Positions 21,277 to 32,506 of a stretch of DNA of 64,000 bases are shown here, in pieces. The notes beneath the pieces are model-generated. The model searched no databases, had not been told where the DNA came from, and worked only from the letters and a program-made list of their open reading frames with translations. Both the position numbers and the translations under genes were made by a program. This DNA comes from Cenococcum geophilum 1.58 (lineage: Eukaryota; Ascomycota; Dothideomycetes; Gloniales; Gloniaceae). Each line of letters opens with the position of its first letter. Position 1 is the first letter of the stretch. The stretch spans positions 930,001 through 994,000 of the forward strand of contig KV748209.1 of NCBI GenBank assembly GCA_001692895.1, written 5' to 3'.

Positions 21277-21616
21277 TTTGTATTGCTTATTCTTCTGTTC
21301 TGGGTTTGGACGGAATACTCGACAGAATTGAATTCTGGATTGATGCAGTTGAGAGGTTTGGTGATGATATGACGTTTCCAAGGTTGATTTAGGGCTCTAG
21401 TTCAGCGGAACCACTTACCGATGACTTCGAGTATACCACTTCTGATGCGGCGTCTGAACAAACTGTTATAGACAGTGCTGCTGTCTTAATATAAAGTCAT
21501 GAAGTCGGCTTTGTCGTACACTAATTTGCTTATCGATCATCTCGCAGCATCGCGCTCCGCGTTAACCTTGTCCTCAACCCCAAGCCTCCGAGCTTTCACT
21601 ACGCTGCTACATTAAC
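21277..21616. promoter_or_regulatory. Divergent promoter of Dabb gene and dsc3
   Basis: 340 bp between the two start codons, without coding signal of its own. No specific element is claimed. Confidence 0.4.
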
Positions 21617-22600
21617 ATGGCCAATCCCCTCCCCTCACAAATTCTATACCTAATAATACGCTTCACAGCCTCGATACCGGATCTTCCTCTTAGTATCCCC
21701 TCACCTAGAACAACCACCACCCTCTCCCTCAAGCGCCTCATCCGCTCTCACCTCCCACCATCCCATGCATCTAACCGCCTCCGCCTCATATACGCCGGTA
21801 AAGTCCTCGCAGACACCGCACCCTTATCCTCCTCTCTCAAATTTCCGCCCCCTCCTCCACCTCGCTCCAATCCTCCCAACGACACGTCACAAAGCAAGAG
21901 CAAAGGCAAAGAACCCATCCGGGACCTCTCAGAGCCTCCCGGCCCCAACCACCCCCGCCTCTACATCCATTGCTCTCTCAGCGACGCACTCTCACCCACT
22001 GACCTTGCCGCCGAAGCCTCCGCAACCCTAACCTCCGAAGCCGCCCTCACCCGCCAAACCACCACAAAATCCACCCAAGACGCCTCCACCAACAGCAGCG
22101 GCAACAGCGGCGGCGGCGGCGGCGGCAGAAGAGCGGCAGCAAGACGCGACAGCGTGGCCACGACCGCCGCGCCGCAGGGCTTCGACCGCCTGCTGGGCGC
22201 CGGCTTCACGCCGACTGAGATCGCCTCACTGCGCTCCCAGTTCCTGACCAACCTCTCCTTCACCCACACCCCGGACGACATGCCGTCCGGGGCCGCGCTG
22301 CGTGCGCTTGAGGACCGCTGGCTCGACACGTCCGCGCACGAGACCGCGGCCGGGGACCCTGCGGCTACGATGACGACGACGCCGGAGGGGGAGAACGGGT
22401 GGGGTGCCGGGTTTGGGGTGGAGGATGGGGGGCTCGATGATATGCTATTTGGGTGGTTGACGGGGTTTTTTTGGCCGCTAGCCGCGCTGGTTTGGGGTGC
22501 GAGGGAGGAGGGCGTGTGGACGCGTAGGAGGCAGGTCGCTGTTATGATGGGGGTGGCGCTGAATTGTGTGTTTGGGTTTTTGAGGTGGAGTAGTACTTAA
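21617..22600 (+). CDS. dsc3: DSC E3 ubiquitin ligase complex subunit 3
   Basis: Single-exon, 327 residues. The N-terminal ubiquitin-like half (DUF2407) contains LSLKRLIRSHLPPSHASNRL and RLIYAGKVLAD. A low-complexity linker has a proline run and a six-Gly tract. The C-terminal DUF2407_C part begins at GFDRLLGAGFTPTEIASLRS and ends with two hydrophobic segments (about 270-290 and 303-320) near the terminus. In fission yeast and Aspergillus the Golgi/endosomal Dsc complex ubiquitinates membrane proteins and activates SREBP-type regulators; Dsc3 contributes the UBL-type membrane subunit. The C-rich first half turning to G-rich at the end is unusual but the frame is unbroken. It converges on the decayed FAD oxidase. 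Confidence 0.85.
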   Translation: MANPLPSQILYLIIRFTASIPDLPLSIPSPRTTTTLSLKRLIRSHLPPSHASNRLRLIYAGKVLADTAPLSSSLKFPPPPPPRSNPPNDTSQSKSKGKEPIRDLSEPPGPNHPRLYIHCSLSDALSPTDLAAEASATLTSEAALTRQTTTKSTQDASTNSSGNSGGGGGGRRAAARRDSVATTAAPQGFDRLLGAGFTPTEIASLRSQFLTNLSFTHTPDDMPSGAALRALEDRWLDTSAHETAAGDPAATMTTTPEGENGWGAGFGVEDGGLDDMLFGWLTGFFWPLAALVWGAREEGVWTRRRQVAVMMGVALNCVFGFLRWSST

Positions 22601-22826
22601 GAGGAAAGGAATTGGTGGTATGGAGAAGTGGTTGATGTTTGTGTTCTAGTGGGAAAGGCAAAATTAGGGTTGTAGGGATGCCAGCGGTGCGCTGTTGATA
22701 TTACAGGTTTTGGGGGCAGTCTAAAGCGAAGTACCGCTGGCATTGTCAATAGCTCTATCTAAGACCCCCTCACATTGTCTAAAACACCAAAGACATCAAA
22801 ACTACACCCTAAACTACCTAAAAGTG

Positions 22827-24454
22827 CTATAGCTCCTTAAACTTCCCACTATCATCCTTCCAGGCCTCTGGCGCCACGACCCTAATTCTTTCCGGCTTCG
22901 TAAGCTCAACCAACCACCCAACCATCACAAAAGCTCTCACTCCATAGTCCTTCCAACCTAATACCGGCTTCCAGCCCCGCACAAACTTCGCATCCACCCG
23001 CTCCCACGGCACCTCGCCGCCGAGGCCCTCCACCGCAGCCCTAATCCCGCTAGTGAATCCATCCTCATGGAACCCATACCCAGCCCAAGCCCCACAATAC
23101 CAGATGCTGCGAGTTCCCTGAATCTTCTGCAGCTCATCCTGCGCACGCACAGAGCGTGCCGTGTAGAGCGGATGGCGGTAGGGAAAGGCGCCTTGGGTGA
23201 GTGCTTGGGACGGTGCATGGGGTGGGTTGAGGGTTACGAGGATCGGGCCAAAGGTGGATCGGGAGAGATTTTTGCAGGGTGTTTATGTTGTAGGTTAGGA
23301 AGGCCGTTTACAAGGGTTTGGAGGAGGGGGGACAGGGTAAGGTAGTTCCAGGCGGACCAGACGAGAGGCCGGCGGGGCATTAACTTTAACGTCTCAGTAT
23401 GTGCTTACTTTGGGCAGATGTATTGGAAATGAGAATGAGACTTATGGAAAGACCGGAGTGGAGATAGGCCATATTTGGCGTTGTTTGGGATTCACTCAGG
23501 ATGGTTTTCTCTTCTTCCGTTGCGGGAGGCGAGATTATGCGAAGTGCTTGATCCCCATGGCATCCAAGGATGACCTGATCGAAGACTTCCTGTCTGCTTA
23601 GGCCTTTCCGCCTAGGTTAGCAATAACTTTTCCGTCCTTCTAGTTCTGAATTGATACTACTGGCGTGGATAGATTGATTTTTCCTGTGAGCGTCCCTCAG
23701 GACTGCATCGATGTATTTCTGCGCACCGCCTTCGATCGCCAACCATGGAGGGTGTGCAGCGAATGTGTTGAGTAGATGGTGATTCCACATAAACTGTACA
23801 AACGTGGCCGGGAATTATAGCGCGCATTTGCCCGGTCCCGTGCTCTAGACGCATGCGATCATAGGGATGATGTAGTCGCCGCAGAAATTGGCAGAGTAGC
23901 CCTCTTTCTCCAGACAGTCTCCTATACTCTGTTCTTTCTGGACTCTAGTAGAACCTTTTCTCTTCTGCTGAAAGATGATCCAAAGAAAACTGATTGAACC
24001 GAACAATATCAAAAATCATACACCAGAAGGTTGGACGGAAGAGGTTCTCACGCAGCGCAAATAAGGCATAGGGAGATGTTACCGCCCATTCAAAAGCTCT
24101 GTAATCGCGAGAGACGTCAAAAGTTATTTTAGAGGGTATAATTTCAGCGTTAAGTTCCTTCCAAAACGCGATGAAGTTGGCTGAAACAGGTATTAGTTCA
24201 ACTGATTGTATGGAAATGATGGTCTAGCAAGCTTAGTAGGCGTACTGACAATACGTAGCTGCGTTAAGCACTATAAATCCCGTATCCACTTGAGTACTAT
24301 GCCCATTGTGCTTGGAAGCGACGGTATCGGTATGGCCGCTAAGGCGATCTGCTGCTTCGTACTGGTGGACTTCATGGGGAGAGTTCCAGAGAGCTCATAA
24401 AGCTCCTAGGCCTGATATTCCATTGCCAACAATGGCGATTCTCCTATTTTCCAT
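22827..24454 (-). pseudogene. FAD-dependent amine oxidase-like gene, decayed
   Basis: Starts MENRRIAIVGNGISGLGAL at 24454, with the Rossmann FAD-binding GxGxxG. A TGA follows almost at once (24397-24395). Further pieces in the expected order are SGHTDTVASKHNGH.., VSRDYRAFEWAVTS, NHHLLNTFAAHPPWLAIEGG, RQEVFDQVILGCHGDQALRI, RRPLVWSAWNYLT and the C-terminal RSIWYCGAWAGYGFHEDGF..FKEL. They lie in different frames: at least two frameshifts between 23400 and 23150, plus in-frame stops. The architecture is that of fungal flavin amine oxidase/desaturase-like proteins. It retains nearly full length, so decay is by point mutation and small indels. Confidence is high for family and decay, low for substrate. 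Confidence 0.85.
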
Positions 24455-24939
24455 GTTAAAAAATGTGTTGAAGTAAGAATGCGAAGACTTGAAGAAGCTA
24501 AGAAACTAAAGGGAAGAGAAAAGTCATGAGATCATGACTTCTTGGAACAGAAATAGTTTCATCTTAGCTGTAGTTTCTCCGAATAGGTCTTAGAGACCCT
24601 ACCGAAGCAATAAGACGTCTTCAAAAGACAGGTATGCATGATAGTGTTTGTGTGCATTTTTGTGGTTGAGGCGCAGACTAAGACGAGACATCTACAGCCT
24701 CGCATGCACGTGATCTCAGCCCTGGCAGCCATTCTCCAAACAAGGATGGCCGGCGCTCGGTGTTTGCGACTCCTAGAATCCAGACCAACGTCAACCTTCT
24801 TGACACCTGCAGCAACGGACATCACTCTACTCCCAACATTAACACCAAACAGATACCATACCCACGTCGATCGAATCTTCATCCCTCCGGACAGACTCTA
24901 TAGAAGTCACGAAAACAGCCTCGAACCCCTTCGCCTGCC
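24455..24939. other. Intergenic region upstream of vti1
   Basis: 485 bp between the decayed oxidase and vti1. It presumably holds the vti1 promoter. Frames within it are unsupported. Confidence 0.4.
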
Positions 24940-25820
24940 ATGTCGGGCTTACTAGACTCAGACGCCGGCTCCGAACGCTTCAGCAGCTATGAAGCCGAGC
25001 TGAAGCTTGTCCAGGCCGACCTCAACCAGAAACTCGACCAGATCCCAGAGCTCTCTGGCGAGCCACGGAAGGCAGCTGTGCGACAAGCAGAGCGGGCATT
25101 AGAGGAGGCAAATGAGCTCGTAAGTCCGCTGCCTTGCCGACGACGACACATTGAAATTGAGGGCACACTAGACGCTGCTGAGTAACTCCATCTGGAAGAG
25201 CGCATGCTAACCTGGTTGCATCGTATAGCTCGATCAAATGCGCATCGAAAAACCCAATATTCCCGCCCCCGCTAAATCGAAAATAAACCAACGGTTCCGC
25301 AACTTTGAATCCGATATCGACGGTCTAAAAAGGAAACTGAAATCCCTCTCCGACGACCGTAAAGCGCTCTTTGGCTCTCGGTACACAGACAGTCCTACTA
25401 CGGACGACCAGCTGGAACAGCGACAACAACTCTTGTCGGGCACAGATCGTCTCGAACGTAGTAGCGGGCGGCTAAGGGAGAGCCAAAGGATCGCGCTGGA
25501 GACAGAAGATATTGGACGGAACACACTTGCGGACTTATCAAGGCAACGGGAGACGATTGAACATACGAGAACCACCCTATTAGAGAGCGAGAGTTATACG
25601 GATCGGAGTATCAAGACGTTGAGGGGGATGGCGCGTAGGTATTTATCTCCCTTTGCCCTACTATTTTCACCTGCAAAGCCAGATGAAGTAGTGTTGTATC
25701 CTTTTGAAGAATGCTGACAGATATCTCAGGATGGCTACAAATCGGATAATCACAATTGCTATTATCACTGTACTTGTCTTACTTATTGTTGCAGTCATTG
25801 TCAGCAAGTTCCGGAGGTGA
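24940..25820 (+). CDS. vti1: Vesicle SNARE Vti1 (Qb-SNARE)
   Basis: Three exons (24940-25119, 25229-25638, 25730-25820) give 226 residues. Introns have GTAAGT/GTATTT starts and TATAG/TCTCAG ends. The N-terminal part (SSYEAELKLVQADLNQKLDQ) is the Vti1 three-helix domain. The Qb-SNARE heptads run through about residues 130-190 (TDRLERSSGRLRESQRIALE, ETEDIGRNTLADLSRQRETI), followed by the final helix SYTDRSIKTLRGMARRM. The C-terminal anchor is ITIAIITVLVLLIVAVIVSKF with a short FRR tail. It pairs with Golgi, endosomal and vacuolar syntaxins to drive membrane fusion and is essential in yeast. No oddities. Confidence 0.95.
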
Positions 25821-26764
25821 TTGGGTGAAACAACTGGCGTTATGGCTTGTACGAGAATTTTTGGGCGCAGCAGGCTTTTCATAGTAATCCCCATCACTTT
25901 CGGAAGTGTTCGTTAAATGAGATTTAATCCTTAGAGTCACTCTCCCCGAGATTTTGATATATTGTTCAGCCAATATCTACGCGAATTGATCGTGGCGATG
26001 AAATCTAACGAAGCGTTCTCTAGTGGCAAAAACCTTTCTCCCAATACGCCGGCCACTTGCAGCTCGTCGAAGTAGTCAGCCTTATCACCAACTGAAATTT
26101 TAGGGCCGCGTATGATATTACCCGCATTAGCTTCTTTTTAAAATGTAACTGAGCCCGCGCTGGGAATCTGTGACGTGAGGGTACTGATGAACTACTAGAA
26201 AATAAATAAAATATGATTGGTTTGAATAATAGAAGGGTAGCTGAAGCAGAGGCTCGGGTGAGTTTAGCGGCACGGGACCCGACCAGGCTAGAACCCACCG
26301 ACGCCGCTAGGGATACGCTAATAAACTGTAAGGTGCGGCAACAGTTGACTGACACAACTCTAACATAGACGCCACGAAGATCGAAAGAGAGTAATAAAAC
26401 CATGGCAAATACCGTCAGCCTTGATAGAGAAATGGTACAGAGCGTTGTCGTTGCCGGCGCCGCCAGGCACCCTGAGTAAGGATTTGTGCCAGAGTCCTAG
26501 ATCATCATTAAGATGTTTACTGTCGCGCAAGGCTGGCTGACTTCAGCCTTCAGTGCCTCACCGTGGCTGGGCAACTGCATATGTTAAAGAAAGCTGGGAG
26601 ATTCATCAGGCTGAAAAAGGAATTACTCCAGGTGGTCTCAAAGTTCGTATACAATTTTCATATTTCCGCTGCTCATCTCAGATCTGTATCACGCTGTACT
26701 GCGGCATAATCCTATTCAACAGTACAAGTTATTGTTACTCCCCACCTTATTTCTCATTGCAAGC
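25821..26764. other. Intergenic stretch, nothing recognised
   Basis: No family, repeat or RNA gene can be supported between vti1 and the lipoxygenase remnant. Confidence 0.4.
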
Positions 26765-29075
26765 ATGGCTACTGCGACCCCCATCCCGATCGCAGAATAT
26801 TGCAGTCTAAAAGCATGGGATCCAGCGGTTTAGAAGAATGAGGTGATGTGCGAGGTTGTTTTTAAGAATCAAAAGTCGGCCAAAGAGGCCAATGATGTTG
26901 TTGATGAGAAGACTTACAACAATTCTTAAAAAGGCCTGACTGCGACATACCAGGAAATCATCAAACCGTAAGCCCTCTTTTAGGAATTGCTTGTACCCAA
27001 AAAGCTCATATTTGAAGCTATAACTCGTACTTCGATATGGCGGGGCTAGACAAACATTCCTGCCTTGCAACCCCTTGCAGAGAAGAGGAAACTATGTTTA
27101 CACGGTCGACAACGGGGCTTATCTACTACATCTCAAGTACAAATACGGTATATTCGACTTATTTAGAAGGTCGTTCGCCGAGGAGCAGACGGACCCGCCA
27201 AACTATTCGATCCGAAAGTCTTGGCTGAAATTAAGCCTCTCGTGTTCGCAAACCACGATGTCCCGACCAGGGCTGCCTCCTTGCTAGGCTTCATCACGCC
27301 TAATTCGGTCAAAGGCTTTAGGGGGGCATAAAGCTTCGCTAACGTGGACGCATTTAACAACGATAACCAGAGCAAGAAAAGAGCGACAGCCCACGGCACC
27401 GAGAAGAACCCAAACACACCCGACCAGCAGCAGGACACTGTCGGTGATTGTCCCGGGCGGGATTGGTACACAGACGCTGTTTTCGCTCAGTAGCAATTTA
27501 CGGCACAAACCCGACAACAATTAGGTTGGCATCCCAATGGACTACTAAGTCCATTACGACAGCGAAGGACCAAGGGAATGGCGCGGCGGTAAACTTCCTC
27601 AGCGGCCCTAATGCCAGTTCTCCGTATGCCCATGGCTGCAGCTATTCCGCCAGGCCGTGGGCTTGAAGTTCGATGAAGCCGTCATGACCCAACGTGAAAA
27701 GCTTGGTTATGGACCACGTTTTACCCCCTGCACTGTATCGCTTTTCCATCTGGACAGCAAAGGCCGCCTTCATCCCTTGGCAATTATAATTGATTATAAG
27801 GGTAACATCAAAAACCCCGTAGTGATCTTCAACCAGCAATTAGACGCCTATGCCGCTGCCGCTGACCAAAAACACGACTGGCCTTGGCGTTACGCAAAAA
27901 CCTGTGCTCAAGTTTCAGACTAGCTGCGGCACGAGATTGGGATCCATCTTACAGACACCCATCTGGTCGATGAGGCTATCATCGTTGCCACCCATAGGAC
28001 AATCCCCGTAAAACATCCAGTATTCAGCCTGCTATGCCACATTGGTTCAACACCCTCTCTCTCAATGCGTTTGCGCGCGACACTCTCGTACCACAGATTA
28101 TCATCTCATTTCAGGCGTTTCGCTTCAGCAGGGTGAGGAGCTCATTCACTACTCCTACGAGAACTTCGGCTTCATGGACAAGTACATCCCCAATGATTTG
28201 GAGAAACGAGGCTTTCCTTTGAGCAAGCTGGGTGATTATCGATGCAACTGCTCCAAACAGTGCAACACCGCACCGGGGGCTACATGTAAGGTGCAATGCA
28301 GCGACGAGTGTCATCAACCGTGGGATAGACAGTTCCACAATTACACCTACGCAAGAAACATGAAGATCATGTGGGAGGCGCTCCGCGATTTCGTGAAAGG
28401 CTACTTGACGCAGAGCTCAGACCTGAATTCCGACAAGGCGGTTCTCAACGACGAGGCTATCCAGAACTGGTGGGCGGAGGTCGTAAGCAAGGGCGCATGA
28501 CTGACGAGCTTCCCCCACATCAAACCTCTCGACGTTCTAATCGACGCAGTCACCATGTGCATTTATATCGCCTCGTCCCAGCACACCGCTGTCAACTATC
28601 TTCAGGAATACTACCAGCCCTTCGTCGTAAACAAACCGCCGCCGCTGTGCCAGCCACCGCCGAAGACGCTCGCTGAGCTCCAGAATTTCAAGGAGAAAGA
28701 CGTCATTGCGGCCCTGCCAGTCGATCGTCCTGTTGAGTGGCTGCTGGCTGTCCAAATCCCAACGCTCCTGACATGAAGGTCGAGGAAGAGCTGAATCTCG
28801 TGAACTACGCCATTGTGGTGTTCAACGCGGCTGAGAGCAAGGGTGACGCTGTGAAGGATTGGCGGGGCAGTTTGTATAATGTGTGGCAGTTGAGCGACAC
28901 TTTTGATCCCGCAGACGAGAAGAAGTACCTCAAGGAGGGTATTTTTACTCGGCATAGTAAGGAGCTGGATGATCAGGATACGCCATACCATGTTATGGAT
29001 CCTGTTGTGACTGCTGTTTCCAGTGATGGCAATAATCAGTTAGTTACGATTATGTTGTATTATATAGGAACATAA
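26765..29075 (+). pseudogene. Fungal (manganese-type) lipoxygenase, decayed
   Basis: Collinear pieces of one lipoxygenase in all three frames: AKLFDPKVLAEIKPLVFANH (27197), a TAA at 27329, DWYTDAVFAQ then a TAG at 27491, GTNPTTIRLASQW in another frame (27502), GYGPRFTPCTVSLFHLDSKG (27705), WPWRYAKTCAQVSD then a TAG at 27921, the metal-ligand helix HLTDTHLVDEAIIVATHR, NYTYARNMKIMWEALRDFVK (28342), a TGA at 28498, IASSQHTAVNYLQ (28567), a frameshift near 28770, and DDQDTPYHVMDPVVTAVS near the end. At least four frameshifts and five stops. The usual C-terminal Ile/Val ligand is not in place. A 26-residue Cys-rich insertion (about 28239-28320) precedes the NYTYA segment. The 26765-27190 part is a likely but weaker N-terminal extension. 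The family oxygenates polyunsaturated fatty acids. Confidence 0.88.
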
Positions 29076-29190
29076 CCAACCTAATCATAATCGCACCTGC
29101 TGATTTTGTTACGTAGATATAACTATATAATCAACTGCGGAAATAGCGGAAATAAAAAGAAGGAGAGGTAGGGGAGCTCTGGGCAAGTAT

Positions 29191-29224
29191 GTTATCTACA
29201 CGTGATAACTCACGTGTAGGTAAC
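29191..29224. repeat. Inverted repeat around paired CACGTG boxes
   Basis: GTTATCTACACGTG, a 6-base loop, then CACGTGTAGGTAAC, with one mismatch. Each arm ends in CACGTG or its overlap, and a third CACGTG follows at 29227. It could be a bHLH-type site cluster or just a foldback. Confidence 0.5.
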
Positions 29225-29258
29225 ATCACGTGGAGGCCCGTGCCTAAAAGACGTAATC

Positions 29259-29345
29259 AATATAACTATATAACCAAATCAGAATCACTTTCTTTGATTA
29301 TATAATAATCGGAATCATGGGGCTGATTATGGTTATATAGTTATT
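29259..29345. repeat. Inverted repeat, MITE-like
   Basis: AATATAACTATATAACC.. at 29259-29282 pairs with ..GGTTATATAGTTATT at 29323-29345, with about 40 bp between. A related TATAACTATATAA word is also at 29118. Confidence 0.5.
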
Positions 29346-29468
29346 GCCATCACTGGCTGTTTCCATTTTGATTCGATTTTCAAATTTTACGCATGGGGCT
29401 GATTATGGTTATATAGTTATTGCCATCACTGGCTGTTTCCATTTTGATTCGATTTTCAAATTTTACGC
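29317..29468. repeat. 76-bp tandem duplication
   Basis: 29317-29392 and 29393-29468 are identical by eye, each starting ATGGGGCTGATTATGG and ending AAATTTTACGC. The perfect identity suggests a recent event. The right arm of the inverted repeat at 29259-29345 falls in unit one. Confidence 0.9.
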
Positions 29469-30256
29469 GAAGTGGAAAAATTTCCTCGACCATTCAGTGC
29501 GAAATAACTGGCATTGGCTACCTGGGATGAGATGAAAGAAAGGTTTTATTGAGAAATACTCTTACCAGAGGCTGCAAAATATAATAGCAATAATAGGAAG
29601 TGAAATTTACTATAACCAATATTGTATTGTCCTAGGAGATAAGGCATGAAGCTAATTGTGCCGTGCCTTTGAACAGCTTCCACTTCCTCTAATACCAATG
29701 TGGGGAGAAAAAGATATTATATCAAAGAATCTTTCCAGACATTATCTCGATGGCGGGGAATAAACAAGTTTTGGAGAGTGATCTTTGAATTACTTCAATT
29801 TCCCCTTTAGGCTAGCTCCGTATTCCCTGTTCATCGGCAAAATTACCCCGGCTCAACTTCGGCTCAAACCTATCTTATCACTTTTGCGTATTGGCTTTGC
29901 TGACCAGCCTAGATAAATTTGGACGCAGCTAGAACCCAGCGCCTTTTAGGCCACGTTTCCTAGCGGCTAGCCTCCTCCATATTTGCCATCGGCTAGCGTC
30001 TCCGCTGTTGGTTGGTTCCTCTTCACTAATTAACAAATCCGCGGGTCTGCGGGGTGGATTTCCGGCTAGTGAAGTTTATGGCTGTTTGGCAACAAAGAAG
30101 TTTTGGTGCAGAGTGCACTAATTATTTGATCACAGGAACCATTACCAGCTACCAAGAATCCCTGCCGTTCTCCCTTTCATGCGCCTACGGTCAAAATACT
30201 CAAAGGATCCACTTCTCTATGTTAAAATTATCGGTTTTATTCGAGGTAACTGTCCC
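29469..30256. other. Intergenic stretch upstream of HET gene
   Basis: No coding or repeat signal recognised. It probably contains the HET gene promoter. Confidence 0.35.
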
Positions 30257-32506
30257 ATGATGTTGTGCTCCATCTGCAGCAGCATCGACATTCGCTCTTT
30301 GTTGCCCATCTTCGCCGATGAGGGCTTCGAAACAAAGCCTTATCAAGAGGCTGAAGAGTTTGGGCACTCGCAACATATCGAAGGTCAGATTAAGCATCAT
30401 GATGACATCTTCGGGGTCCGTGGCTCCGCAGACGGCGGTTGCGAGCTGTGCGCCGTAATAATCAAAGCCTTTGAGGGTAGAAAAGTTGAGGATGAAAACA
30501 TCGCAAGAGGCATGCCAATGGTGTTTAGTAGAAACAACAACAAGCTCGCAGCTGGCATTGAAAGCCCTGAAGGTCTTATTGAGCTTTGTGGTTTTGATGT
30601 GTACATGCACCAAGGTGAGTGATTTCGCTACATTCATCTATGGGAATGTTGCACCCTTGAACTCTGACCTTCAAGCCTAATTCTGATGCGGTTCTCAGAT
30701 TTGATCCAAGCGGACGAAAAGAAGCCACTGGGAATTTTACGGGAAATGCATGGAGACCCAGGCTCTAAGGGTTCTCTAAGGATTGCCTCCAACTGGCTGG
30801 CTAGTTGCGTCAATAATCATGCCAACTGCTCCCCGACCGTGCCCGGCGGCCAGATATTACCAAAGAGAGTGCTTAATGTAGGCGATGAGACTACAGATCC
30901 ATTTCTCGTCGAGCCTGCTGCGGATAGCCGGTCGGGGAGATGGGTAGCACTGAGCTACTGTTGGGGAGGCGAGCCCTCAATGAAACTTACCAAGGACAAC
31001 ATAGGCCGACTGAAGCAGGGCATTCCCCTAGACAGATTTGATGCTACCATTCGGGATGCCATACTGGTCACGAGGGCCTTGGGTCTAACTTACCTGTGGA
31101 TTGATGCGTTGTGCATATCTCAGGACCGCGATTCACAAGATTGGATCGAGCAATCTTCTAAGATGAATATCATCTACGGGGATTCAACCTTAACGATAGT
31201 AGCAGCAAACTCGAGCTCTGTTATACAGGGATTCTTGAAGGAGCGAAAGCTGCAATACATACCACTCGGCTGGTTACCTCATAAAGTACGTCCCGAAGAA
31301 CCACTTTACAGCTTAGCTCCACAGCGTATACATATCTCTCCATCATGGAATTCACAGGATGACCAGATCACCGGGCCCTGGACTACACGTGGATGGACGA
31401 TGCAGGAAGGACTGCTTCCCAATCGTTTGCTATTTTACACATCTACCCAGATCATCTGGAAATGCTGCACCGTAATCGAGTACGAAAGAGGGGTCAAACA
31501 AGAGCCATCAAAGGAAGTCGTTCATGGATTCATCGATGCCGGAGGCACAGAGATCTGGAACTTTGATACGTTTTCAAAGTTCAAGGCTTTGCCTTTGTAC
31601 TTGCAATTAATCCCAGAAACCTCACTTTCCGAAAAGTACCGTCTGTGGTACGCGCTTGTGGAAGACTATACTCCACGCCGTTTCAAATATATTCAGGATC
31701 GTCTTGTGGCTATCTCGGGTATAGCGAAAATATTTGGAGACCTGATCCGAAATGATGAATATGTAGCCGGTCTATGGAAACAGGATATTGTCCGTGGCCT
31801 TTCATGGCACGTTCGTGGCGCAAAACTGATCCCAAGCAAGACTCTACAGGGTTTCTCAGTTCCTATTGATAGGTTTCCATCTTGGACCTGGGCCAGTGTT
31901 GGCTATGATGTTGTGGTCAACGATCACGCAAGACAGGATGGACTCAGATCTTTCTCCGTCATCGAAGATGTGCAAGTTAATCTTGTCGATAGGGCGAATC
32001 CGTTCGGCGCGGTGAGGAGCGGGAACATCACCATTACCGGCCCAATTTTTCGATTATCAAGGCTTTACAATAAGCAATGGCAGTGCAAGGAAACGCCCAT
32101 GTCAGCGTTGGAACGCTACGTCTCGAATATCGTTGAGGAAGAGAGTATCGGAGAGGTTGAAGAAAGGTTCTCTTCCTCTAACGGCCAATTCGCAGCGTTG
32201 CAAATGCTTCAACACTTTCCATCGATAGATCGACGATTAGATTTACTCATCTTGGAAGGTACTGATGGCACGTCAAATGGCATAACAATTTATCGTCGTG
32301 TTGGAGTGCTTTCCCTTCAGTATATCCATCAAAGATTTATAGCATCTCCGGAGCTTGTCAAAGTACGTGAGGTATCAAAACGTTCGCTACGAAGTCGACT
32401 TGGTTCAGATAGTCACCGGCGTTCGAAGAAACTGAGACAAAGTAAAGAGGTGTTTGAGGAGCTGGTTTCAGAGCCTTGGCCGCGTCAAACTATAATTATC
32501 ATCTAA
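30257..32506 (+). CDS. HET-domain protein (heterokaryon incompatibility type)
   Basis: Two exons (30257-30614 and 30699-32506) with an 84-bp intron (GTGAGT..TTCTCAG) give 721 residues. The N-terminus MMLCSICSSIDIRSLLP and the Cys pair GGCELCAVII resemble the leader common before HET domains. HET motifs are in order: RWVALSYCWGG (near 30940), LTYLWIDALCISQDRD..DWIEQSSKMNIIYGDSTLTI (31087-31196) and GPWTTRGWTMQEGLLPNRLL (31375-31431). The C-terminal half is typical HET-6/tol-type sequence without a further named domain. HET domains drive cell death after fusion of unlike strains. An in-frame ATG at 30179 could add 26 residues, but 30257 is preferred since the CSIC motif follows directly. Coding is intact, with no RIP signature. 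Confidence 0.92.

Noticed and set aside
21961..22329. Minus-strand frame with Ser/Pro runs
   Set aside because: Shadow of the GC-rich centre of dsc3.
29317..29468. CRISPR-like array
   Set aside because: Only two directly abutting copies without spacers, in a eukaryotic genome.
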